Source of the DNA: Caldalkalibacillus salinus
GTDB lineage: Bacteria > Bacillota > Bacilli > Caldalkalibacillales > JCM-10596
DNA: 64,000 nucleotides
Direction of reading: 5' to 3'
Assembly: GCF_016745835.1 (NCBI RefSeq)
Contig: NZ_JAERVL010000006.1
Coordinates: 124,001-188,000, forward strand
A program made the position numbers and the translations under genes. The notes under the pieces were generated by a model, which saw only the letters and a list, made by a program, of their open reading frames with translations, ran no database searches and was not told the DNA's origin. Positions 17,788-25,328 of this stretch are shown piece after piece; within the stretch, counting starts at the first letter, position 1, and the number at the start of each line of letters is the position of its first letter.

Positions 17788-18755
17788 TACTCTTTGACGC
17801 CTCCTAACGTTAGACCTCTAACAAAATATTTTTGGAACATCAGGAAAAAGATAATCATTGGGATGGCCGCAATAGTCGCGCCAGTCATTAATAGCTTAAA
17901 ACTAGCAAGGTTTGCATCCTGTAACGTCTTCAAGCCGGCTGGCAAGGTGAGCAGTTCTGTATCATTGATGACGATGATGGGCCATAGGAATGCGTTCCAT
18001 ATTAGCACGAAAGTAAAGATAGATAGGACGGCCATCGCGGGTTTAGCTAAAGGTATAATGATCGTGTAAAATATTTTCCACTCAGAGGCCCCATCAATTT
18101 TGGCCGCTTCGATTAATTCATCCGGGATAGAGAGCAAGAACTGTCTCATTAGAAATACCCCAAAGGCTAGGGCCAGATTAGGAAGTATCAGGGCCCAATG
18201 TGTATTAAACAGTTCTAATTTCTGGACCATGATAAAAGTTGGCACGAGCGTCACCTGCTCAGGAATCATCATGGTTGAAATAATGACCCAGAAGATCAGC
18301 ATTCGACCGGGGAACTTTTTCTTGGCGAGTACATAGCCTGCCATCGTATCTAATAGGACCAGTAAAAAGGTGCCGAGTAAGGCGATATATAAACTGTTAA
18401 ATAGCCAGCGTAAGATCTCCGTTCGTTCAAATAGTGTGACAAAACTCTCGAACGTTTTCTCTCTCACTTCTGTCATTTTCTCTTGATGAAACTGTGCTTT
18501 CTCCGATTCTCCTGCACTTAAGGCTGCTCGCTTTTTCTGCCACTGTGACATATATTCTGTGATCCCTACAGGATAAAGCTTAGGGGGAGTCGATTCGACA
18601 TATGATACGGGGCGCTCCATCTCCTCATTCTGATAGGCCGGTAATTGCAAAGCGGTCACAAACACCCAATATAGAGGAAGGATGGAGACGAGAGCCATGA
18701 CAAGCAGAATCATATAGATTAAGGGTTTGCTTAGTGAAGATAATTTTAGTTTCAT
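17787..18755 (-). CDS. Carbohydrate ABC transporter permease, MalG-like
   Basis: Second membrane subunit of a CUT1-type sugar importer. Six helices are seen, with the ATPase-docking EAA loop EAAKIDGASEWKIFYTIIIPLAKPA near residue 230 (coupling residues EAAKIDGA). At 322 residues it is longer than the usual 275-285: the outside loop between helix 1 and helix 2 carries about 45 extra hydrophilic residues (around 60-105, with YMSQWQKKRAALS and ESEKAQFHQEKM). ATG follows GGGGGGACATA; the gene begins 14 bp after its partner. It ends in TAATG with nagZ, so the likely cargo is a cell-wall sugar or muropeptide. Confidence 0.9.
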   Translation of the reverse strand: MKLKLSSLSKPLIYMILLVMALVSILPLYWVFVTALQLPAYQNEEMERPVSYVESTPPKLYPVGITEYMSQWQKKRAALSAGESEKAQFHQEKMTEVREKTFESFVTLFERTEILRWLFNSLYIALLGTFLLVLLDTMAGYVLAKKKFPGRMLIFWVIISTMMIPEQVTLVPTFIMVQKLELFNTHWALILPNLALAFGVFLMRQFLLSIPDELIEAAKIDGASEWKIFYTIIIPLAKPAMAVLSIFTFVLIWNAFLWPIIVINDTELLTLPAGLKTLQDANLASFKLLMTGATIAAIPMIIFFLMFQKYFVRGLTLGGVKE

Positions 18756-18769
18756 TATGTCCCCCCTTC

Positions 18770-19723
18770 CTAATTCTCTGTCCTAAACCAACGGTATTGA
18801 AAAATTGCGAATATCATAATAATGAAAAACAGAATGACGGATTGGGCTGAAGCAAGACCGAAGTTAAAGTCACGGAAGGCCGTTTTGTAAATGACATGCA
18901 CAATGGTCTCTGTCGCATTACCCGGCCCACCGCCCGTCATCATAATGATCTGCGTAAACACTTGGAAAGAGCCAATCGTACTGAGGATGACCAAATACAA
19001 CGTTGTGGGTTTGATCAAAGGCACTGTGATGCGCCACCAACGTTGAAACGGACTGGCGCCATCGATCTTGGCCGCTTCGTATAATGTCGGGCTGATGTTA
19101 TTCATCGCTGCGAGATAAATGATGATCCCTGCCCCGGGTGGAATGAGAATGGACATGATCATCAAGGCTGGCAAGGCTGTTGCGGTTTGATTTAACCAGT
19201 CAATCGATTCGATGCCAAACCATCCGAGCACATAGTTGAATAATCCAAAACGATAGTTATACATCCATCTCCACACCATGGCGATGATGACCATAGACGT
19301 CACTGTCGGCAGGTAAAACGCGGAACGAAAGAACGACTGAGACAGTTTGCCTAAAGGGTGAATCATGGTGGCGATGATGAGCGCCGTTATGACGAATGCT
19401 GGGACGGTGACAACTGTGTATAAGAATGTATTCCATAAAGAGGTGCGAAACAGTGGAGATTCAAACACATCGACATAGTTTTTGAACCCGACCCACGTTG
19501 TTTCAAAGACCCCAAACTCCTGAAAGGATAAAACAAACGACCATAATATCGGTATGAGCATAAAAACAGTAAAAAATAAGAGCTTAGGCATTAAGAATAA
19601 ATAAGCCGCTTTGTTCTTTTTTATTTCCTGTAAGAGCGTGGGGCGCTTCCTTTTCTTTTTCCCATGTGGACGGTGTGATAAAGCGCCTTGCTTTGAGTGT
19701 TCAAATTCGGTTTGTACAGACAT
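18770..19723 (-). CDS. Carbohydrate ABC transporter permease, MalF-like
   Basis: First membrane subunit of the same CUT1 importer (317 aa). A basic N-terminal tail (HGKKKRKRPTLLQEIKKN) precedes six helices. The EAA loop appears as EAAKIDGASPFQRWWRITVP near residue 215. The ATG at 19723 is chosen over an upstream in-frame TTG because the latter lies inside the Shine-Dalgarno GGAGGAGG. No ATPase gene is found in this operon, so the importer presumably uses a shared MsmX-type ATPase encoded elsewhere. Confidence 0.9.
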   Translation of the reverse strand: MSVQTEFEHSKQGALSHRPHGKKKRKRPTLLQEIKKNKAAYLFLMPKLLFFTVFMLIPILWSFVLSFQEFGVFETTWVGFKNYVDVFESPLFRTSLWNTFLYTVVTVPAFVITALIIATMIHPLGKLSQSFFRSAFYLPTVTSMVIIAMVWRWMYNYRFGLFNYVLGWFGIESIDWLNQTATALPALMIMSILIPPGAGIIIYLAAMNNISPTLYEAAKIDGASPFQRWWRITVPLIKPTTLYLVILSTIGSFQVFTQIIMMTGGGPGNATETIVHVIYKTAFRDFNFGLASAQSVILFFIIMIFAIFQYRWFRTEN

Positions 19724-19756
19724 AAGACGCGTGGCCTCCTCCTTCAATGATAGAGA

Positions 19757-19791
19757 AAGGCTCCCTTCTCCTCGTAGGAAGAAGAGAGCTT
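19757..19791 (-). promoter_or_regulatory. Intercistronic hairpin between binding protein and permease genes
   Basis: On the minus strand CTCTCTTCTTCC pairs with GGAGAAGGGAG (one bulge), extended by AAG with CTT, around a five-base loop. It has no U-tract and lies just above the Shine-Dalgarno of the MalF-like gene. Such hairpins after binding-protein genes commonly protect the upstream mRNA and lower permease expression. Confidence 0.6.
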
Positions 19792-19794
19792 CTA

Positions 19795-19928
19795 CTCTGT
19801 CTGTAAAGCTGTTCTCTGTTTACTGTTTTTTGTTTACTGTTTACTGTGTTTCGTTTTATTGTTTGTGTGATCTGTTTTCTGTTTTTTGTTTTTTGTGCTC
19901 TGTGTTTTCGTTGTTTCTATCTCTGTCG
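19795..19928 (-). repeat. A-rich, nearly G-free low-complexity spacer
   Basis: On the minus strand this stretch is built from short units such as ACAGTAAAC, AAAACAGA and CACAAACA, with very few G residues. As RNA it would be unstructured. It separates the binding-protein stop from the intercistronic hairpin. Confidence 0.65.
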
Positions 19929-21275
19929 CTATTCCCCGATAATGCGTTCAACCTCTTGGCGTGCATCCTGTAAGGCTTCAGCCGGTTCTTTTTCCCCATT
20001 TGCCGCTAGTTGTAATTCTTTTTGAATCGCTTCGTCTATTCTGGCCCACTCCGGATGACGCGGTAGCATCACCGCTTGCTCAGATAATGCCTGGGCACGT
20101 GCCATTTCTGGGTTGTCTGCGAAAGGTTCCATCTCTGCCGTCGATTGTAGCGCTGGGAAAATCCCGTAGTGCTGAGCCATCGTAAATTGTTCCTCTGTGT
20201 TTGATATGTGCTTTAAGAATTCGGCTACCATTCGACGCTTATGATTATCTTCTTGCATAAACATCACCCAGCCGCCGACGCCGCCTATTGTGATAGGTTC
20301 CCCTGTATCACCCGTCGGGTACTCTGCCACCATGAAATTGGTCTTCCACTCTTCACCTTGAGCGGAGACGATCGCCCAAGTGGCCCAAGGCTGTACCGCA
20401 ATCGAGCGTTGTTCCTCTGAAGCCCAAGCTTGCCAAACCTCACCTACGTTAGGACCTCCCATCTCCGTTGGCGCCACCTCATGTTCAAATTTGAGGTCGA
20501 TGAATTTTTGCAGGCCACTGATGGCCTCCGGAGAGTCAAAAGTATACTCCGTAAAGTCATCGCTCAGTGGATACCCACCGTCCATTAACAAGAACGGCCA
20601 AGCTTCATAGTATCCGGGTAGTAGATACGTGGAAAAACCGTAAACATCGCCATCCGTGAGCTGTTTCATTTTTTCTACAAATTCGTCATACGTCCATTGA
20701 CCATTTTCAGGGGGAGTGACCCCTTTTTCTTCAAATATATCTAAGTTTAGTAGCATAGCATGGACGCTAATAGAATTCGGTACACCGTATAGTTGACCAT
20801 CGTGCATATACGCCTCTAGCGCATTGGGATAAAAATCATTTAATTCCTCTTCAGTATAGAAATCATCCATCGGTTCGATAACACCTTGTTCAATATGATT
20901 AATACTCACAGCGCCGCCACTGATATCTACGGGAGCGATATCAGGCCAGGCATGCCCTGCTATAGCGACGTTTAGATTATCTCCCATTTCGGCCCAAGGG
21001 GTTTGTACAATTTCAACCTCAACCCCCGAGTACATCGCTTCAAACTCCTCTTTTTTCTCTTCTAGCCAGTGATACTTGTTATCCTCTTCATCTGCCCAGC
21101 GCGGCCCATCCCAAACTGTAATGGTCCCTGACCAATCTTCCCAAGCGTCACCATCAGCGACATCGTTAGAAGGCTCCCCATCAGCCGGTTCACTATCACC
21201 ACTACAAGCCCCTAGGAATAAGGACATGATAAAAACAAAGACTAGTGTCAACAACATTCCTCTTTTTTGCTTCAT
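19929..21275 (-). CDS. Sugar ABC transporter substrate-binding lipoprotein
   Basis: Extracellular binding protein of the CUT1 family (448 aa). Signal peptide residues 3-22 end in the lipobox LGAC, with Cys24 as the lipid site. A strongly acidic linker (GDSEPADGEPSNDVADGD) follows, then a type I fold typical of sugar-binding lipoproteins (TITVWDGPRW, IAGHAWPDIAPVDI, YGVPNSISVHAML, IGGVGGWVMF). ATG follows GGGGGAGC. Placed between the amiE-like and permease genes and followed by nagZ, it probably binds muropeptides or GlcNAc-MurNAc, but the ligand cannot be read from the sequence. Confidence 0.9.
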   Translation of the reverse strand: MKQKRGMLLTLVFVFIMSLFLGACSGDSEPADGEPSNDVADGDAWEDWSGTITVWDGPRWADEEDNKYHWLEEKKEEFEAMYSGVEVEIVQTPWAEMGDNLNVAIAGHAWPDIAPVDISGGAVSINHIEQGVIEPMDDFYTEEELNDFYPNALEAYMHDGQLYGVPNSISVHAMLLNLDIFEEKGVTPPENGQWTYDEFVEKMKQLTDGDVYGFSTYLLPGYYEAWPFLLMDGGYPLSDDFTEYTFDSPEAISGLQKFIDLKFEHEVAPTEMGGPNVGEVWQAWASEEQRSIAVQPWATWAIVSAQGEEWKTNFMVAEYPTGDTGEPITIGGVGGWVMFMQEDNHKRRMVAEFLKHISNTEEQFTMAQHYGIFPALQSTAEMEPFADNPEMARAQALSEQAVMLPRHPEWARIDEAIQKELQLAANGEKEPAEALQDARQEVERIIGE

Positions 21276-21308
21276 ACTACGCTCCCCCTTTTTGATCCGT
21301 TTGTCATG

Positions 21309-22382
21309 TCATAGGCACGTCGTTACCACCTGGTGACATGCTTTTCTAAATGAGTTAATGTCTTTGGGTTTGTCCTGATGTAATCGACTTGTCATGATGA
21401 CTGCACTTAGCTTTTTGGATGGATCCACCCACACCGATGTGCCTGTAAAGCCGGTGTGGTAGAAACCCCCAGTTTGCTCTCGGTCATACACCCAGCCTAA
21501 AGCTCTCCCAACAGACGCATTCGGAGTATAATCTCTTAGTGCCAGCTGCTGAATGTCCGACGACAACCATGGGTTATCCATCATATATAAACGGGCAATA
21601 GCAGCAACATCTGTTGCCGTACCGAAAAGACCTGCATGCCCGGCTATACCTTGTAAAAAATAATAACTGTTACCATCATTGACCTCGCCCCAGATGACAT
21701 TCTGACGAAAATGTTCAAACGATTGCTTTCTTTTACTTACCATCTCGGCTTCAATGCGGTTACCAAACTCCGTAGGGACCATTTGTGATGTGATCTCGTG
21801 TGATGGTCGATACTGTAAACCACTCAAGTTCAATGGGCGCACCAAACGATGATACAAAACCTGGGATAGGTTTTGTTTCTCTATGGCTTCTATGACCTTG
21901 CCAAGCAGGATGAAGTTAGCATCGCTATATATCACGTCGGTAGCGGGATCTGCTTCTCGTTCAATGCATTTGAGCGTGTCTTCTATGCTATGATTGTTGT
22001 TCTTATGTATGACGTAAAAGGGTTGCCAAGCCCTATATCCTGATGTATGAGTGAGTAAATGTTGAATGGTGACACCCTCTCCTACCTTGCCGAGCCAGCT
22101 CAGGTGTTTTAAAACAGGGGTTTGTAAACGGATCTTGTCTTCCTGTATCAGCATCAGGATCAGGGTCGTTGTGACAATCTTAGTTAATGAGGCCAAGTCA
22201 AAGATATGCGCGGTGCTCAATGCCCGTCGTTCAGGATAAGTTGACGCCTCTCCCATCGCCTGATGCATCACAGGGTAACCGTCTTGTTCTACGAGCATGA
22301 CACCACCAGGGAAAAGGCCTTTCTGAATCGCATCCCGTAGGAGGGTCGACAGCTTATACTCCAGCAAGTTGGATGGCTTCAC
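21309..22382 (-). CDS. AmiE/YbbE-like serine hydrolase (beta-lactamase fold)
   Basis: Likely N-acetylmuramyl-L-alanine amidase by analogy with B. subtilis AmiE (YbbE) in the ybb muropeptide cluster; general annotation is class C beta-lactamase-like. The catalytic SxxK is in DLASLTKIVTTT, the YxN equivalent in YSDANFILLG, and the C-terminal motif in YHTGFTGTS. About 357 aa and no signal peptide, whereas AmiE of B. subtilis is exported. The start is uncertain: GTG at 22382 has AAAGGGG at good distance; ATG 22388 is too close to it and ATG 22436 overlaps murQ by 83 bases. Confidence 0.8.
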   Translation of the reverse strand: MKPSNLLEYKLSTLLRDAIQKGLFPGGVMLVEQDGYPVMHQAMGEASTYPERRALSTAHIFDLASLTKIVTTTLILMLIQEDKIRLQTPVLKHLSWLGKVGEGVTIQHLLTHTSGYRAWQPFYVIHKNNNHSIEDTLKCIEREADPATDVIYSDANFILLGKVIEAIEKQNLSQVLYHRLVRPLNLSGLQYRPSHEITSQMVPTEFGNRIEAEMVSKRKQSFEHFRQNVIWGEVNDGNSYYFLQGIAGHAGLFGTATDVAAIARLYMMDNPWLSSDIQQLALRDYTPNASVGRALGWVYDREQTGGFYHTGFTGTSVWVDPSKKLSAVIMTSRLHQDKPKDINSFRKACHQVVTTCL

Positions 22383-23301
22383 GTACATACCCCTTTGCTT
22401 CAGTGAGTAGGGCTCTGGCTTCTTGAGCTGAGACATTTGCCTTGAGCATCACGACAGCGACCTTCACTTGATAGTCACAGGATTCTAGTGCTTCTACGGC
22501 TTCTCGCTCGGATACTTGTGTCACACTGGTGACAATGCGCATGGCCCTATCACGAAGTTTGTGATTACTCGCATGGACATCAACCATCAAGTTTTCATAT
22601 ACCTTACCAAGCTTGACCATGACCGTTGTGCTAATCATATTAAGGATCATTTTATGAGCGGTGGCTGCCTTCAATCGCGTTGAGCCGCTTAACACCTCCG
22701 GCCCGACAATGACCTCTATGGCCGCATCAGCAACGGTTGAGATTTGGGCATTCGCATTGGCAGAAAGGGCATAAGCTTTCGTCCCCACCTTTTGGGCATA
22801 CTTTAAGGCGCCTAAGACATAAGGGGTACGTCCACTAGCGGAAATACCAATGACCACATCAAATGGGGTGATTTGACGCGCCTCTAGGTCACGTTTGCCC
22901 TCTACAACGTCGTCCTCTGCCCCTTCTACTGCCTCGAAAATGGCATGATTCCCACCCGCCATCACAGCCTGTACCATGTCATGTGAAGTACGAAAAGTCG
23001 GTGGACACTCTGAAGCGTCTAGAACACCTAAACGTCCACTCGTGCCTGCGCCAACGTAAAATAGTCTGCCACCTTGATTGAGGGATGCGAACACACCTTC
23101 CGTCACCTTCTCAATGTCGGGTATGACGTCTTGCACCGCCTCAGCGATCTTCATATCTTCTTGGTTCATCAGTTGCAGAATTCCTTTGGTTGAAAGTTGA
23201 TCCAACTGCCTCGTCTCTTCATTGATCTGTTCTGTTGTGAGTTGATATAACACTTCCTCGTTCATATCACCAGCTTGCTGTTCTGCTCTTCTCTTCTCCA
23301 T
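22354..23301 (-). CDS. murQ: N-acetylmuramic acid 6-phosphate etherase
   Basis: Cleaves MurNAc-6-phosphate to GlcNAc-6-phosphate and D-lactate. The 315 residues hold the SIS domain with GAGTSGRLGVLDASECPPTF (about 80-99), EGAEDD, GISASGRTPYVLGAL and the late GSTRLKAATAHKMILN; a UBA-like tail (EALESCDYQVKVAVVML) closes it. First gene of the operon. ATG 23301 is used; ATG 23265 is an alternative, and neither has a strong ribosome site. Its promoter overlaps a palindrome that may be the MurR operator. Confidence 0.96.
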   Translation of the reverse strand: MEKRRAEQQAGDMNEEVLYQLTTEQINEETRQLDQLSTKGILQLMNQEDMKIAEAVQDVIPDIEKVTEGVFASLNQGGRLFYVGAGTSGRLGVLDASECPPTFRTSHDMVQAVMAGGNHAIFEAVEGAEDDVVEGKRDLEARQITPFDVVIGISASGRTPYVLGALKYAQKVGTKAYALSANANAQISTVADAAIEVIVGPEVLSGSTRLKAATAHKMILNMISTTVMVKLGKVYENLMVDVHASNHKLRDRAMRIVTSVTQVSEREAVEALESCDYQVKVAVVMLKANVSAQEARALLTEAKGYVREAIQLAGV

Positions 23302-23373
23302 GCCATCACGACCAATCTTCTTGGTAATTTCAACGCCACTAGGTGACAGAAAATTGTTAAGATATTTAATTCT

Positions 23374-23402
23374 ATAATAGAACGTTGCCTCTTTGATTTC
23401 AA
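23374..23402 (-). promoter_or_regulatory. murQ operon promoter
   Basis: Minus strand: TTGAAA at 23402-23397, a 17-bp spacer, TATTAT at 23379-23374, giving a transcript start about 65 bases above murQ. A small palindrome, TTCTATAATAGAA at 23370-23382, covers the -10 box. Confidence 0.65.
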
Positions 23403-23415
23403 TCTTTTTTGAAAT
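23396..23415. promoter_or_regulatory. Palindrome over the murQ -35 box, candidate MurR operator
   Basis: ATTTCAA (23396-23402), six bases, TTGAAAT (23409-23415): perfect 7-bp arms that include the -35 hexamer. A third half-site ATTTCAA lies in the leader at 23327-23333. The neighbour MurR/RpiR-type regulator is the obvious candidate to bind here; I have no consensus to compare with. Confidence 0.5.
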
Positions 23416-23568
23416 TTTTTTTTAATGTTTATGCCCTATATTTAAAAGGGTTTTTTATTTTTGTGTTGAATACAGTGTATATCACCTTGGATGATGGCAG
23501 CATTGAGCAGCAAGATTTTGCTCACTTTGATATGAATGATCATTAATTTTTAACGAGGAGGTTGACTC

Positions 23569-25173
23569 ATGAATCAAAAAAGGACAACTCACACATGGTC
23601 CTTGGTCCTAACGGGTGTACTGATCTGTGCACTGATTTTGAGTGGTTTGCAGTGGACACCTGGTGCAGCAGCGCAGACACTAGTACAGGAAGAACCTGAT
23701 ATTCGAATTGGCGTGATACCAGCCACGGAAGCTCTTACGGTAGGCAGCTCTGGTCCCTATCAGATTGTGGATATGGAGACAGGCGACGTATTAGTAGAAG
23801 GGGAGAACTCAGAAACCACGGTAGAGCTTTCCTCAACGGCCTCCATTGAAACGAGCTACATGTTACAAGTGGCGTACACAACGAGCAAGGCGTACGTGGA
23901 TGATTGGTTAGATCGTGCCGAATTGGCAGGTCATCCAACGTATGTAGAACCCTACCTTGACGGGTGGCGACTCCTCATTGGTCAATTTCCAACCGACGCA
24001 TCTTGGGGAGACAGAGTCGCTTTCAGAGATGAGATTATCGCTCAGGGACTCGGCGGTTCTGACTCCTTTTGGAGAACAATGACCATCTCCGAGGGGGAAA
24101 GCCAAATCGAACTAAAGCTAGGTGAGACCGCTGTCTCGACAACCCATCCCTTACGTGTGACAGCACATTCAGAAAAGGTCACCATGAATGGTCAGCGGTA
24201 CAGAGGTGAAGTGGAAGTCGCCTTCAATAGTAGTGGCACATTGGTGGGGATTAATGAACTACCGATAGAAGAATACTTATACGGTGTCGTTCCTCGTGAG
24301 CTGCCACCCGTTCCCTACGGTGAAATTGAAGCACTGAAGGCCCAAGCTATCGCAGCGCGTACGTATGCGTTAAGCAATTTGGGAAAACGATCCCAAGACG
24401 GCTATGATTTGCTACCGACACCTTCCGATCAGGTATACGGGGGCTATGAGTCAGAGCATCCCCTTTCCACCCAAGCCGTTCAAGAATCACGTGGCGTTGT
24501 CGCCACGTATGATGGACAATTAATTACGACGGTGTACTCATCTACGAGTGGGGGCTACACTGCAAATAACGAGGACGTGTGGAGCACAGGCGAGGTCCCT
24601 TATCTTCGTGGCGTCCCTGATGCTGAGCGAGGACAAGCGATAGACAACGTACCATCCTTAGACGTCTTTAAAAATCATGCCAATCCGACGTCATTACGAG
24701 CAGAGAAAGATGGAGATTACGAGTCAGACTGGTCTAGGTATCACCGTTGGACCTATGAGTGGACAATGGATGAAATAACCGAAGTATTAAGCGACTACTA
24801 CAACCAAGACGTGGGAGAAGTCTATGACATTAACGTCACGGATCGCTCCAACTCAGGTCGGGTTTTAGAAATTGAATTTGTGACGGAGAACGGGACTTTC
24901 TATGAACAGAAGGATCGCGTACGTTGGGCACTTAAATATGTGAATAGTAGTGGCACGCACAGTGTGTTAAGAAGTACACTGTTCTATATTGAACCCGTTA
25001 TCGATCGCCCATCTAAAGAAACGGTCGGTTTCGTCACCTATGGCGGCGGATGGGGACACGGTGTCGGTATGGCTCAAACTGGCGCTGTAGGTATGGCTGA
25101 GAAAGGCTACACTGTTGAGGAGATTTTGAAGCATTATTATCGTGGCATTGATATTGAACAGTGGTATGAGTAG
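23569..25173 (+). CDS. SpoIID/LytB-domain protein with SPOR-like repeat domain
   Basis: Exported cell-wall protein of the SpoIID/LytB amidase-enhancer group (534 aa). A signal peptide covers about residues 1-36 (VLTGVLICALILSGLQW, then GAAAQ). A SPOR-like segment, which binds denuded glycan, lies at about 100-165. The SpoIID domain runs from about 200 to 500, with Glu244 in VVPRELPP at the position of the SpoIID catalytic glutamate, then EALKAQAIAARTYAL, VYSSTSGGYTANNEDVW and the closing GGWGHGVGMAQTGA. ATG follows GAGGAGG. SpoIID itself is a lytic transglycosylase; activity of this protein is inferred. It is divergent from murQ. Confidence 0.88.
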   Translation: MNQKRTTHTWSLVLTGVLICALILSGLQWTPGAAAQTLVQEEPDIRIGVIPATEALTVGSSGPYQIVDMETGDVLVEGENSETTVELSSTASIETSYMLQVAYTTSKAYVDDWLDRAELAGHPTYVEPYLDGWRLLIGQFPTDASWGDRVAFRDEIIAQGLGGSDSFWRTMTISEGESQIELKLGETAVSTTHPLRVTAHSEKVTMNGQRYRGEVEVAFNSSGTLVGINELPIEEYLYGVVPRELPPVPYGEIEALKAQAIAARTYALSNLGKRSQDGYDLLPTPSDQVYGGYESEHPLSTQAVQESRGVVATYDGQLITTVYSSTSGGYTANNEDVWSTGEVPYLRGVPDAERGQAIDNVPSLDVFKNHANPTSLRAEKDGDYESDWSRYHRWTYEWTMDEITEVLSDYYNQDVGEVYDINVTDRSNSGRVLEIEFVTENGTFYEQKDRVRWALKYVNSSGTHSVLRSTLFYIEPVIDRPSKETVGFVTYGGGWGHGVGMAQTGAVGMAEKGYTVEEILKHYYRGIDIEQWYE

Positions 25174-25255
25174 TTTCGTAAGCTCCTTGAGCTCAGTAAC
25201 TGACCTGTTCTAGTTGTTCACCTTTATTTTATTTTGATAAACGAATGAGAAGTTA

Positions 25256-25300
25256 AAAAGGAAGACCATGATCGTAGCAGATGATCGTGGTCTTCCTTTT
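25256..25300. terminator. Bidirectional terminator between the SpoIID-like gene and the dpp-ykf operon
   Basis: An 18-bp stem, AAAAGGAAGACCATGATC (25256-25273) with GATCGTGGTCTTCCTTTT (25283-25300), one wobble pair, nine-base loop. The A/T ends give a U-tract in both directions, serving the convergent genes on either side. Confidence 0.85.
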
Positions 25301-25328
25301 AGATAGATAGCTAGACTCTAGACTTCTC

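Noticed and set aside
21309-22382. True antibiotic beta-lactamase
   Set aside because: It lacks a signal peptide and is embedded in the murQ operon where B. subtilis has amiE; the SxxK fold is shared by amidases and esterases.
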